Assembly: GCA_003508835.1 (NCBI GenBank)
Contig: PUFA01000674.1
Location: 62,001 to 126,000 of the forward strand
Length of the DNA stretch: 64,000 nucleotides
Source of the DNA: Eonycteris spelaea
Taxonomy: Eukaryota > Chordata > Mammalia > Chiroptera > Pteropodidae
Reading direction: 5' to 3'
Shown here: piece after piece, positions 34,290 through 45,778 of the stretch
Numbering within the stretch: the stretch's first letter is position 1
Layout of the letters: the number at the start of each line of letters is the position of its first letter
Translations under genes and position numbers: made by a program
The notes under the pieces: model-generated
Seen by the model: the letters and a program-made list of their open reading frames with translations, nothing else
What the model was told of the DNA's origin: nothing
Database searches by the model: none

Positions 34290-36290
34290 GTGGGCATCAC
34301 AAACATAATGAAATGCTACAATTTGTACTTTGCTGTCAAATACACACACACACATATACACATAAATGCATACATACATATATGGTCTTGTAGAGATCTG
34401 ATTCTTTTTAAGGTATCATCTCTGACATCTCTGATTAGGAATTTCTGTCTTACACTTAGCATTTTACCCAATCAATCATGTTTTTTAAAAATTTAATGAG
34501 AAATTCTTTCACTCATTTGATGATATATGCTAATTTGATCATTTGCTAGTCAAAAAGTGTAGAATGCTTAGAAACAAAATTTTCTATAATTACAAGTGAG
34601 AAAGAATATAAGCAAAAAAAAATCATATATCATGCCAGTTTGTTCTGGTTTAAAAGTAGGTTTAAATGAAAGTGAATGAGTGTGTTATTTTTATTGTGAA
34701 TTGAGAAAGACTTGCAAACAAGGTGCTGTACAACAGAGACCTCAAGGAAGACCCAGGGAAGGCAGAAAGATTTCTGGAGAAGTGATTAGTCTGGGCAAGA
34801 AAGAGCCAGTGCAAAGATCCTGAGGTTGATACTTGTTTCAAGTAATATAGTCTTAAAAGAAAGCACTATGGTGGGGAACATGAGCAAGAGGGAGATGATA
34901 GGGATGTGTGGTCAGAGAATGTGGAGGAATGAGATGGTCCATCGGGTACAGATGAAACTTCAAGACACAGGAGTGCAGATGTCATTCCTCCCACTTTATT
35001 GATTTTATTTCCAAGGATCCTGTGAGTAGGCATGATCTCTACTTTATTTCCATCTGTTTATTAACATTCTGGGGCTGTATTTTAAGGGACACATTTTGGA
35101 GTATATGAGCTAAGTACCCCTGTCCTGAAACTGCTCATGCTCCACAAACCACACACATCCACACCCACAGACACACAGTCACAACCACACACACACACAC
35201 ACACACAATACACACAAATGCAAATATGACCTCCTGGGGCCATGTGACTACCAGGCTCTAATCACCCCATCCAAAATATTTGGAAACTAAGAGAGGCCAA
35301 GCTGTCAACATCAGATTATCTTTCTCCTAAAACATATAGAAAAGCACCTAAATTCCAAGGGACATGTAAAACTAGGCCTCATTTTAATGTGACTATTTTC
35401 TATTCTGTGTTTTTTAAAATCAGTTAAATGGGCAGCTAAAATGGAGAGATTGAGAGAGAGAGAGAGAGAGAGAGAGATCTAGTAAGCTGGGGTGGCCCCT
35501 GAAATTGTGATGAGGAGAAAGCTTCTTTGCTCTGGCAATGTTATAACTGCAGTTGTACAGCTCTGATGCCCATAATAACTTAAAAAGTACAAATAACAAT
35601 TTATTTTAAACAGAAAGAAAACGATATTTTTATGTTGTCAAGACACCTTACAAATTGAATATCCCACTAGATATGTACAAAGAGAATAAACCCACAACTT
35701 ACAAAAAGACATTTTATAATGTGCATTAAAAGTACTTTTTAAAGCTGAAATAGGAAGAGATATTTGTAAATGGCATTAAGGGCATAACTCTGGAAATCAG
35801 AAAATCAGATTTTGATTCTGGGATGTGCCGTCTCTTAGTTTTTGAACAAGGAGACACACCCGAACCTAGTAAGTGCTAGTGACCTCACCCAAATAGTGCA
35901 GACCGTGGTATCCATTCAAAGTGGTGACAAATTTGAGCGTTATATGTAACATGCATAGCACAGTTGTTCCTGTTGGTAAATGATTGGTTATCACTGGTGA
36001 TGAGGTGAGACTGATTATATTCTTCTACCTCAAGAGTGTCTCCATTGCTTCCACACCTCTTAGTCTTTGGTTCCACAGCTGTATTCCAGTCCTTGTCATC
36101 TTCCATCTCTCACAGGCTGGAAGCCCACTAGCCTGATGATCACACTGACACCTGGAGATGTCTGTATATTACAAGCTGACATGAAACTCCCTGAATGAAA
36201 CTCTATTCTCGTGACTCCACAATGGAGATAAAAGCACATTCCATGGCTTCAAATATAAAGCTCAATTATCTGATCTTACCCTCAGCTTCA
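34290..36290. other. Array-unit flank, no gene; short (CA)n and (GA)n
   Basis: Parallels 51430-53580 of the second copy. (CA)n at about 35188-35208 and (GA)n at 35451-35476; their counterparts at 52453-52488 and 52741-52798 are longer. Minus-strand frame 36106-35885 has no homology and is not preserved. Confidence 0.55.
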
Positions 36291-36590
36291 CCCTCGCAGG
36301 GCTCTGCCTTCACTCACACCAACTCCCAAACATTGAACTTGACTTCCAGTTTCACCTGACACCACAGCGCCAAGACTCAGAGGCTTCACACATATGATTC
36401 TTTCTGCTTAGAGCCCCACTGGATTTTTTCATCTCTTATCCATCTTTCAAACTCCACCTCTTTCAGATTCCTTGGATCCTCTCCTTCATATCACTTTCTC
36501 AACATCCTCACAGGAAAAGGACACTTTCTCATGCACTTAATTTAGGTGAGGCACTTATCACATTATACACATCGCCACTCTCCCCCTGAC
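36290..36590 (+). mobile_element. Possible L2 3'-end relic
   Basis: 'ctttcaaactccacctctttcagattcctt' followed by 'gaggcacttatcaca' is the style of L2 3' ends. The counterpart at 53590-53960 adds 'tctccccactacacagtgagtgccgtgag', typical of L2, which has been deleted here. Low-divergence proof is not possible by eye. Confidence 0.4.
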
Positions 36591-36599
36591 TTAGCTGAG

Positions 36600-38060
36600 T
36601 TTGGAACAATAGCTGAGTAAAGAAGTATTCCTTGGAAGGATGAGAGCACGTGCTTTCACGGAATTGTTGATGATGAGAGAAAGAAGAGACGGAGGGAACA
36701 CTGACTTAGGCATGGAGGACGTGCCAGAGGAATCTTTTCCATATTCTGTATTAGAGCCCACCAGGGTGTCAGACTATGATTTGCAAGAATTAGAATAGAA
36801 TCAAGAAGGCACAAAAGAAAATATGAGAGTGTATTAACTATAGTGAAAGTACACACATAATCGTTTCACGGTTCTCTTTGTCATGTGTATGTTTGTGTAG
36901 AAGCATGCTGGATCACGATGTAAAAGGCATGTCTTACTTTGGGACACAGTCACAAAAATATTGAATCCACTGTAGTAAATGAAGAATAATTTTAAAATGC
37001 CAGTTCCTGCCAATAAGAGAAAAAAAAAAAAAAACAATAAGAAAAGAGTCCAGCGGAGAGCCAGGCACAGAGAGAAGAGGCAGCCAGCATGGGCAATTCA
37101 CTGTCAAACTGGGTAATTCACTATAAAAAAACTTTATTGGAAAACACTCCAAAACCATAATAAAAACCCCATATCATTATATAAACCATGTAAAGAAAGT
37201 GCACTATTTCCAGTGAACTAACAGGCTTATAATCCCAAAATATATGCAATTGCACTAGGATTAGTGTAATTGCAATGTCAAACCCTAGTATTCCTCTTTA
37301 GACTTATTAAGGAATCTTTTAAGGTGACTATACAGTGTGAGAAATGTTTCCCTAAGGAACGGCTGCTGCAATGCTGTATCTACTGCCTGGTTCTGGATAT
37401 TTTTAAAGAACACAAAACATGCTCAAAATAAAGCCCCCTTAAAAACTAAAAAAGAAAAATCGCCCTCACTTTCCTGCTCATGCCTCCATGCCTAATGCTC
37501 AGTTTTCCTACTCCCCTGAACTGCAAAACTTCTTGTATACATTCTGATTTTACAGGAAACACTTTATGCCTCCTATTTCTTCTTCATTCTCATCCAACCA
37601 AACTTCCAATCCCACCACAGAACTGTTTCCAATGACCCTGGTGTGGCTCATTCCAACGATCACTTCTGTAACTGCAGAGTCCCTTCAAAATGGGCCTAGC
37701 CTGCTTAATGAGATACTGAGTTTCTTTTCTTTACTTTCTTTCTTTTGCAAACACTAATGCATTTATGAACTTATACTGCTACTGGAAACACCCACAGTCC
37801 AGCCTCAGGCCACAAGGTCTGTGGCAACCCAGAGAAGTCACAGTGACATCAGCTGGGGCCTGGCTCTTAGCTCCACCACCTCCCACGTGCTTTTGATTCT
37901 GGTATCAAACCCGACTCCCGCCTTCATCCTCCAGCCTCTCTCTGACCACTTTTCTCTCCCTTTCCTTATGAATGCTGAGTATCAGATTTATTTTCCTCTA
38001 TTAAAATCAGCACCTACTGGGCCTTGAGATCTCACCAATTATTTGTAGAAGCCCCATATG
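36600..38060. other. Array-unit segment with second copy of segment X, no gene
   Basis: 37260-37600 contains 'ctagtattcctctttagacttatt' and 'aacatgctcaaaataaagccccctt', a diverged form of segment X at 28.6 and 45.9 kb. Each 17-kb unit thus contains two old half-units. A hydrophobic minus-strand frame (37158-36656) is broken by frameshifts relative to the copy at 54457-53999. Confidence 0.5.
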
Positions 38061-38074
38061 AGGGGTCATATGGG

Positions 38075-38210
38075 ATGACAAGAAATAAGCCAGAGAGTTT
38101 CATTAACTTGTCCAAGGCCACACAGCTGGCAGGTGGCTGAGCCAGGGCTGATAACCAGGCCTGATCCCAGCGTGCAACTCTCTACCAGGCAGGCCCCTGA
38201 CTGCTGTCTC
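38075..38210 (+). mobile_element. MIR SINE relic, 3' half
   Basis: 'ttaacttgtccaaggccaca' followed by 'gtggctgagccagggctga' is the MIR core 3' part. Copied at 55440-55570. Confidence 0.7.
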
Positions 38211-38374
38211 CACCATGTCTACCCTCTCCTCAAGTCCTCATCTGCAGCTCAGATAGCACACCTCGAAGCACAGGTGTTTTAAAATACGGTATGGGAGTGG
38301 AAGTGTGTGTTTTGGAGAGGTGGAAGCTGATGAGGTCTTCATTTGTTTCATGTTATCATACTTACTTCCTAAAC

Positions 38375-38510
38375 TACTCTCAGGATAAGAATCACCTAGA
38401 ATAATTATTAGAAACAAGGTTCCTGGGCCTCAGTGAGGACCTACTGAGTCAGACTTCCCTAGGAGAGTTCTCTGTGATGCCTATCAGAACAGTTTGGGAC
38501 CACTGGGCTA
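38375..38510 (+). mobile_element. MER5A-like relic
   Basis: 'aagaatcaccta' ... 'ttcctgggcctcagtgagga' ... 'gagtcagacttccctagg' ... 'gaccactggg' follows MER5A. Copied at 55735-55865. Confidence 0.55.
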
Positions 38511-38559
38511 TGTCAATTTTGACAATTCAGAAAAGAGCTTTCTAATACTAATGTATGTG

Positions 38560-39000
38560 CAAAGTTCTCAGATTCTTGTGATAAGCACTATACATTACCT
38601 CATTTAACTCTCATTTAAAGTACCCTCTGAGGATGTGGTTCCATAGTGTAGTGGTTAGATGTCTGCTTTACACGCAGAAAGTCCTGGGTTCACACTCCAG
38701 TGGAGCCATAGTCTATGCTCTATGGCCATATCAACCTGAACAAGACTGATGTCTGATCTCAAAAGCTAATCAGGGTCGGGCCTGGTTAGTACTTATATGG
38801 AGGCCACTTAGAAAGATCAGGGGCCAGTTCAGGGAGGACTTAGAAAGATCAGGTGCTGTAGTATAAATAATAATAACAATAATAATAAAAAAATAAATTA
38901 TCCTCTGAGAGAAGTACTATATTATCTCCATTTTAAAGAGGAGGAAATTGAAGTATAGAACTATCACTCCAAACAGTTGTTAAAAATACACAGTACCCAC
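38560..39000 (+). mobile_element. MIR relic split by the hybrid SINE
   Basis: The left part ('gtgataagcactatacattacctcattta') and the right part ('agaagtactatattatctccattttaaa') are adjacent segments of one MIR. The tRNA/5S SINE sits exactly between them. Its counterpart is at 55935-56290. Confidence 0.65.
38621..38909 (+). mobile_element. Hybrid tRNA-Val/5S rRNA SINE (MEG-TR-like), copy 1
   Basis: 38637-38708 folds as a tRNA: acceptor GGTTCCA/TGGAGCC all paired, A-box-like 'tagtgtagtggttag', anticodon stem TCTGC/GCAGA with loop TTTACAC (anticodon TAC, Val). From 38711 the body is 5S rRNA: 'aagctaatcagggtcgggcc' and 'tggttagtactt' are the A-box to C-box promoter region. The tail is AAT-rich. 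A target-site duplication flanks it: 38621-38631 'taccctctgag' and 38899-38909 'tatcctctgag'. Known families: MEG-TR in fruit bats is a tRNA/5S hybrid. Retroposon, not a working tRNA or 5S gene. Confidence 0.8.
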
Positions 39001-39099
39001 TGAATTAGAATCTCCAGGGAAGGGGCCCTGGCCTTGATATTTTAAAGTGGTTACGGTGTGGATTAGGTATGTTTGGGAAACAATGGACTAGATGGTCAG

Positions 39100-39400
39100 C
39101 CACTTGAGGTCAGAAGCCAGCAACAGGTTCTGGTGGCACAGATGGTTAATCCTTTCTCACCGGATGTGCCATTCATTGGAACCCCAACTGGGGATGCTTT
39201 TGTTCTCTTCCCCCACAGTGACCAGAGCACCACCCCTCGGGAGCCTAAGTCCTAGCCTGAGCCCCAGCTCCAGCCTCAGCCCAGCCCAACGCCAGCCTCA
39301 GCCTATCAAAGAGGAAGTTCCACCACCTCCTCCACCTCTACCTCCACCTCCACCTCACCAAAGGTTACCATGGTTCGGAAATGACTGTCACCACATTGGG
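39100..39400 (+). other. Pro/Gln-coding-like CAGCC/CCACCT low-complexity block
   Basis: A stretch 'cccagctccagcctcagccc' and then repeated 'cctccacct' preceded by 'ttctcttcccccacag', which looks like a splice acceptor. The counterpart at 56440-56720 has the same features with frameshifts. It could be a relic of a proline-rich exon or retrocopy. I cannot name a parent. Confidence 0.3.
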
Positions 39401-39465
39401 TAAGACAGCTCTAGTGCCTGGGCCCTTCCTGAAGCCATAGGGCCCAGCCTTTCCTCCCATCACTG

Positions 39466-39960
39466 AATGAAGTGTCTCCACATTCCTCACCACTGAGTTG
39501 CTTTTCTGAGACAACAGACCAAAACAGCAATCATGCCGCCTGGCCAAGCATGCCCAGAGGGAAACTTGACCTCCAGCTGTGTGTGGAATCAAAGACTCCC
39601 ACACCTACCCACCTCTGTGGAACCAAAAGATAAGGATATAACCAGAAATTGAATGCTCAAACTCTTTTAGAACCATTGGTCTGTTGTCCAGGAAAATCCT
39701 GTGTTGATGCTTCTTATCATAAAAGGCCAGCAGCAAGGTCCTCCAACTAAAACTTGCCTACCAGTGCTTCGTCATACCTGTTCTCACCTTTTTCCTTAAA
39801 AACATGCTCCCACCTTGGATCAGGGTGTCAGGCTTCTGAGCATTAGCTAGCCTCTCACTCTGCTGTGGGCTACCATTCATAATAAAATAGTAATCTTTCT
39901 CTACTGCAGTTCTTGGTGTTTAGTGTTTAGCTCTGCTGGTGCCTGGTGGATGAACTCTTT
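39466..39960 (+). mobile_element. Possible unclassified LTR
   Basis: Begins near 'tgaatgaagtgtctcc', contains 'gataaggatataacc', 'ccttaaaaacatgctccca', and an AATAAAA (39891) followed by 'tctttctctactgcagttct', the general order of U3, R and U5. Its paralogue is at 56793-57290. Edges are unsure and no family is assigned. Confidence 0.35.
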
Positions 39961-40029
39961 CTGTTTTGTAACACTTTTCTTGTTAAATATTAATTAAATT
40001 ATTTTTTATATTAATCAGTGTACCTGGTA

Positions 40030-40575
40030 AACAACATGGCATCTCTCAGCTCTGGGTGAGGCTGCTTAGGGTTTCAAGTTTCTAGGTTCTGTGCCCTCTG
40101 ACTCTCTCCTGAAGTAGCTGCATGGCTGTCTGACTCACCTGGGTGGGGTCTTTGAGAAGGAGGATTCCATGTGGAAGTCTGAATTCCTCCCTGGATATAT
40201 GATGATGGAACTAAAGCTCTGTCTTCAGACAAGACAGCAGGAAGGAGTGAAGCATTGGTCTCTGAGCGAGCTTAGGAGTCAAAAGCAACAACAATATGCC
40301 CTGTTGATCCCAAAGATGTGCACGCTGAAGGACTGCAGCAGAGGAGATACTTTCAACTCCCTTTATCTGCCCATAAGACACTGTTTCCACTCTTGCTCCC
40401 ACCTCTGAGCCCTGATTTCCCTGTGCTAACCCTGGTCTGGATGGAATGGAAATTTTTCCTGTTGATTCTCTGTTCCAAGTGACCAGGCTAGAAATCAAGT
40501 GAATACTGTTTTTGTTACTCCTTTTCCATGACTCTCCTGCCTGCCAGAGGTCTCACCTCTCAAAGTCTCACAAAA
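40030..40575. repeat. Unclassified repeat R, copy 4 of 6
   Basis: 'catctctcagctctggg', 'gactcacctgggtggggtc', 'agacaagacagcaggaagga', 'gtcaaaagcaacaac', 'gaaatcaagtgaata'. Counterpart of 57360-57900. This is the half-unit copy not followed by RHOG. Confidence 0.6.
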
Positions 40576-41304
40576 GCCTAGACTGAGGACTCTGACTTGA
40601 GTAGGTCCCTTAGGTCTTCAATGCATTGACCTTGTGGGACACAATCCCTGATAGTTTTAAAAAATTGCCATTTGCCTCTTCAACAAGGAGAGGACTGCGT
40701 GACTTTGATGTAAAACAGTAAATAAGGAAAGGGTGTCATGCAGATTCTTCTCCATTGGCTTCTCCATTGATAAAAATTTCTGGTGATAAGGTCACTGCTT
40801 TCTAGTACAGCCAGGGAGACACCCTTACAAGTGGAGATTTTCCTTACAAATGTAAATGTCCCTAACAAAATGTACTTGTACTTGTTTCTGAGAGATACTC
40901 CCATGTCTGCTGTTTCTTAAAATGAACCTGCCTAAAATAACAGTTATGCCAAATTGACATATTTGAGGTTGATCAATTCTGCTCCCCTACAGCTAATAGG
41001 CTATAAACCTATTAAACACATTACTGCATTGCATACTGTAAGCAATTAGAATACAAGGGTAAGTCTTTTTTAATGCCGTACATTAAGTCGTTACCATGAC
41101 TCTACTGTCACTAAGTGATAGGAATTTTTCAGCAATATAATATTCTTTGCAACCTCTGTTTTATATGTGGTTTCTCATTGATCAAAATGTCTTCATACTT
41201 CATATTACTGTGTTTACTCATTCCAGAAGCTGTGATGAATTCTGTGTGTGTTTTTGTTAAATGGCCTTTGGGTGTCAACAAATAATACACTTCTAAAAAG
41301 ACTT
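40576..41304. other. Array-unit flank, no gene
   Basis: Parallels 57905-58650. 41205-41270 ('tgtttactcattccagaagctgtgatgaattctgtg') matches 55-110 and 16570-16620, the constant lead-in to the MLT1-like LTR. Confidence 0.5.
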
Positions 41305-41393
41305 TGTGTTAGGCAGAATTAGGGCTCATAGAATGTTCACATCTGAATCCCTAAAAACTTAGAATATGTAATTTTTTGTAAGGGAGATTAAGG

Positions 41394-42438
41394 TGATGCA
41401 GGATAGGGCAAATACTCCCAAATGGAAATTCAAGTCCTGTGCCCAGAGAGGTTTCTTGTCTGAGTGCAGTGCCGGGAGCCATTTCAAGGCAGTATGAAAC
41501 TGCCAGTAAAGCTGGGAGTTTGGAATTGGCAAGCTGTGCAGTCTGCTGACTCGGAGGAGGTGCACCTGGCTTGGGGGAGAGAAACTGAAGGTTCTTTGAC
41601 CATGGGAAAGAGCATGTTAAGATAGCTACAAGGTTTCACTGAGTTGTTTCTATACTTAGAGGTCTTTGCTTCTTACGCATTCTGTAGGGAATAAATATGC
41701 TGTGCTAAATAAACTCAGGGCGCTGTGTATTGACTGGGGGCCCTCCAGACTCTATCTCTTCTCTCTGTTTTTCTTTCATCCTCACTCCCTTCTCAGGTGC
41801 TGTTCGAACTTTAGCCGGCTAACTGGCTGACTCTGGCAGTGCAGCAAAGAATTCAAGTGCACACCAGAGTTAGAGTCAAAAGGAAAGTTCATTTATAAAA
41901 GGAATGATGCTCTTCAGACAGAGACATGATCTCCTCTCAGAGACAGACAATGAGAGAGCTGAGAGAGACAGATACATATAGGGAAAAGACCAGGAGAAAA
42001 AGGACAGAACAAAAGACAGACAGACAGACAAAGTCAAGACAAAGGGCCCTGGGTTTTCAGGGAATTCAGTTTATATATCACACTCGTTTCTTATGAATAC
42101 AGCTTAAAGACCTTGTTTACCACTTTCTTTCATGGTGTGGGTATGCAGTGTGAAAGATAAGGGTACGTAGAGTGAAAGTCATGGGTGTGTAGTTGGAAAG
42201 CCTGCTAGCAATCCCTGTGTTTGATCTATAGTTTCTTACTGGGTATTTTGCTTGGAGAATATATATTTTGTGTAAGGTATACTTAAAGACTCTGTTTTCC
42301 CTTCAAAGTGTGGGTTTGTTAGTTATCCCAGCAGGAATCTTCCTTTGTTCTGTAGGTCTCTTGGGGTCTAGCAGCAGCACATTGCAGGCTCCGAATGGAG
42401 CTTGATTTAACATTTAATTCTCTTGCCTCCTCCCTACA
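41394..42438. mobile_element. ERV-type LTR inserted in the MLT1-like LTR, itself interrupted
   Basis: Bounded by TG (41394) and CA (42438) with a 6-bp flank TTAAGG / TTAAAG (41388-41393, 42439-42444), one mismatch. After subtraction of the nested solo LTR it is about 670 bp, against 689 bp for the duplicate at 58758-59446. I judge it a class I ERV LTR, perhaps in minus orientation because the minus strand ends with a 'gaattctttgctgcattcagacaagaat' style sequence. Family and strand are not firm. Confidence 0.5.
41464..41844 (+). mobile_element. Solo LTR, 369 bp, with perfect 6-bp TSD
   Basis: Element 41470-41838 starts TGCCGGGAGCC and ends CTCTGGCA, with inverted terminal TGCC/GGCA. Identical 6-bp duplications GTGCAG lie at 41464-41469 and 41839-41844. 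Polyadenylation signals AATAAA are at 41690 and 41708. A 6-bp TSD is usual for betaretrovirus-like (class II) ERVs, though not proof. The duplicate unit has an uninterrupted site at 58830-58836 ('atgcagcaaag'). Confidence 0.85.
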
Positions 42439-42840
42439 TTAAAGGGAACCTTTGGAATACATTTGCTGATTTGTTAACTTTAAGATTTACATCTTGCTGT
42501 GATTATGCAGGGGAGACTAATGTCATCACCATGGTCTTAGAATGTGGAACAGGAAGGAGAACAGTTGGAATTAGAGGGGATGGAAGATGCTACACTGCTG
42601 ACTTTGAAGATGGAGAAAGGGCTGTGAGCCAAGGAATGCTTGTGGCTGTGAAAACCTGGAATAGGAGAGAAATGGATTATTTCCTGTAGCTCCAGAAGGA
42701 ACTAGCTCTGAAGATATCTTGATTTTAGTCCATTGAGACTCGCATCAGGCTTCTGACCTCCAAAACTATAGGAAATAAATTTCTTTCTTTTAAACACGCT
42801 AGTGTAATGATTCGTTACAGCAGCAATAGCAATGTATACA

Positions 42841-43795
42841 GACATTTATCCAGTAAATGTGTTTGGAGGAAACTGACCTTAAGTGTCTCAATTCATTAAT
42901 TTTGCTTCCATTGGGTAAGGACATTTTGCATTCACCTTCCCCTTCCCCCAAGAGATTTTTTTCTTTGCAATACCTAGGAAGCAGGCTTTGCGCCTTACCT
43001 GGAAAGTTGGCTTGTAACCATGTAAACAAGTTACCAGGCAATTTTCCCAAGGGACTTTACTAGTTTCCATAAATCTCTTAACTTCAAAGCTTTCTGGTCA
43101 TGTCTGAGTCTATGCATGTCTTCCTATTATGACATTCTAGTCAAAGGATTGGTAATAAAACCAGTTTCCAATTGTAACCTTTTGTTAAGAAAACAGGTTC
43201 TTGTTGAACTTATGCAACTAATCAATTTGTCATGAAAATAAAATATTCACTCATTAAAAGTTTCTGAATTCTGGGGGATCAAGTAGAGAGAAAAAATAAA
43301 TGTTTCAATTCTGCTTACAGAGATAAATTTACTTAATTGTAAGTCATAGGTAAACAAGTTTCCTTTGATCTGGAAAGCAAAAGACAAAAAATCAGCAATC
43401 TCAAACAAAAAAAATCATAAAAATTGTCATCATTTCATCGGTTAATTCAGGCTGTGTAATTAAGCTTGTTCTGGCTTGAAGTCAGCTTTTCCATTTAGTT
43501 CTCTAGACTGAGCCTGATACTTGAGGTGATAGGGCCAGTGATAATTCAAAATGTTCAAGGCTGTTTGTCAAGGCTCATATGACTTGCTCAGTGAAGTGGG
43601 TGTCTCAATCACTGCAAATTGTGGAAAGTGCATGCCAAATAGTCAACACATTTTCTAATAGTTTTTTTGCCATTGAAGACATCAGTCTGGTGGCAAGGCA
43701 CAACTTCAACTCAACCAGAAAATATACACACAACAAAAACATATCGATAACCCTAAGTAAGTGGCAATTGGATGAAGTATGAATTAAATGTGGAA
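42841..43795. other. Array-unit flank, no gene
   Basis: Very similar to 59858-60785. Contains 'gcaatacctaggaagcaggcttt' and 'gaattctgggggatcaagtag', both repeated in the other copy. No coding signal. Confidence 0.5.
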
Positions 43796-45724
43796 GAAGG
43801 GGAAACATGCCAGAGTGAGAGACATCCTCAGATCCTCCCCTTGAATCAATAAGCTGAACATCTAAAACTCAACAATAAACACCTAAACTGCACACCAACA
43901 CGCCTGAGTGTGGGATCTGCACAAAAGAGCTACCACAGGTCAGAGCCCTGGGTGTCGGGCAGTGGACTGCCTGTAATAAAGAAGCTGCCTCTAACAGCCT
44001 CTGGATCTCATTGCAGGAGTGGGTGGGGAGAAGGAGCATCCAGTACTTGTGGCCAGTTCCCTGAACGTTCCTGCCTGGGATAGCTGTGAGTTCCCTGTGG
44101 CTGGCTGGCTCCAGGGCGCAGTCATCAAGCAGAAAGCAGAAAAGAGGTAAGAAATGGCAGAGAACAAATGCTCGTTTTTGCCGACCACTGTTGCAAAACC
44201 AAGACTGAGCCAACCCCATCCCCCAACATAGATGTACCCTCCCCACATACCCTCCAAGACCAATCACTGCACAGCCCACAGGAATCAGCGAGAACCCTGC
44301 TGAGATGATCACTGACACTGACAGAACTGAAACGAGGGTAGAGAGCATGATTATATCTACAAGAAAATTTAAAAAGCATTTTTAAGACTTCATATAAAGC
44401 AGGAATCCAAGAGGCTTAGATGACACCTACTGGAAACTGAAAGAAAAGCGCTTTCTTTGCAACAGGCTAAAGAGAGAACTTTATACAATAAATCTTCTTT
44501 CTGGAAAAACAGCAGAATACACTTCCATTAATGCCCAGGTGGAGAAATAGTCCATTAAACACCATGAACAACCAAAGTGACAAGGCACCTCACAGGAAGG
44601 AGAAACATCTCCAGCAAATAAGCTTACAGACATAGAAATATATGACTTAAATGACAGAGAATTCAGGATGGTACTTCTGAAAAAACTCAGTGAGATCCAA
44701 AACGACTGACTCAAATCCACAATTTCAGGAATGAAAAAAACTAAATTAGCAGAGCAAGGAGATTAAACCCTCAAAAAGAACTAAAAAGAACTTCTGGAGA
44801 CGATGAACGCAATGCAAGAGTAAAAAAATGAAATAGCAAGCTTGGGAAATAGAGTCGACCATATGGAGAAAGGATCAGTGATATCAAAGACAGAAATCTA
44901 GAAATAAATTAGAAAGAAGAAGAGAGAAACGAAGGATGAAAAAGAATGATACAGAAATACAAAAACTAGCTGTTTATGAGAGGAAACATAAGAATAATGG
45001 GCATTATCAAAGGCAAGGAAAAGGAGCTGGGTCTAGAAAGCATTTTCAAACACATAGTTGATGAAAATTTCCCAAATCTAAGGAATGAGCTGGAGCTGGG
45101 AATTCAAGAAGTCAACAGAATACCCAATTATCTAAACCCAAAAAGGCCTTCACTAAGAACATTGTATTAAAATTAACATAAATCAATGACAAAGACAATT
45201 TCTCAGGGCAGCCAGGGAAAGAAAACAGTAACCTATACAGGAAACCCATTACATGATCCTTAGACTTTTCAGCACAAACCTTACAAGCCAGAAAGTTGTG
45301 GAATAACATATTTAAACTATTAAATGAAAGGCACTACCAGCCAAGGATAATGTAACCAGCTAAGCTCTCCTTTAGATATGAAGGGGAAATAAAAACCTTT
45401 CCAACATACAAAAATTGAGAGGATTATCCATTACAAGGCCTGCATTCCAGGAAATACCGAAAGGGGTCAGCTCACCTAAAACAAAATGACAAAATAAATA
45501 TGTAATTAGGAGGAGGATGACTATCATCATATAGTAGTAGAGGAATGTAATCCTTGCTAAAAACAAGGCATTATAAGCTTAAACAAGAAGAAGAGATGAG
45601 TTATAGCAAGATAGTAATGAACATTCAGCATACATAGGGACAAATTGAGACTGAAAAGGGGAAGATTAAAGATCCAAATTTGCAAAGGGGAATGGAGATA
45701 AGGCATGTACAGGAGAAATGGACA

Positions 45725-45778
<54 letters not shown>

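Larger units (their letters stand above)
41305..42840 (+). mobile_element. MaLR solo LTR, MLT1D-like (copy 5), split by a younger LTR
   Basis: Left part 41305-41393 ('ttaggcagaattagggct'), right part 42439-42840 ('ttgctgatttgttaactttaagat' to 'gttacagcagcaatagcaatg'). The insertion at 41394-42438 separates them. Counterpart: 58652-59857. Confidence 0.65.

Noticed and set aside
38637..38708. A functional tRNA-Val (TAC) gene
   Set aside because: The cloverleaf is good, but it continues directly into 5S rRNA-derived sequence with an AAT-rich tail between target-site duplications. It is the head of a SINE.
38711..38860. A 5S rRNA gene
   Set aside because: Diverged, internally rearranged, and fused to the tRNA head; no normal 5S terminator context.
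43869..44348. A 159-codon minus-strand protein
   Set aside because: Lies antisense to the L1 5'UTR; equivalent frames in the other L1 copies are not preserved.
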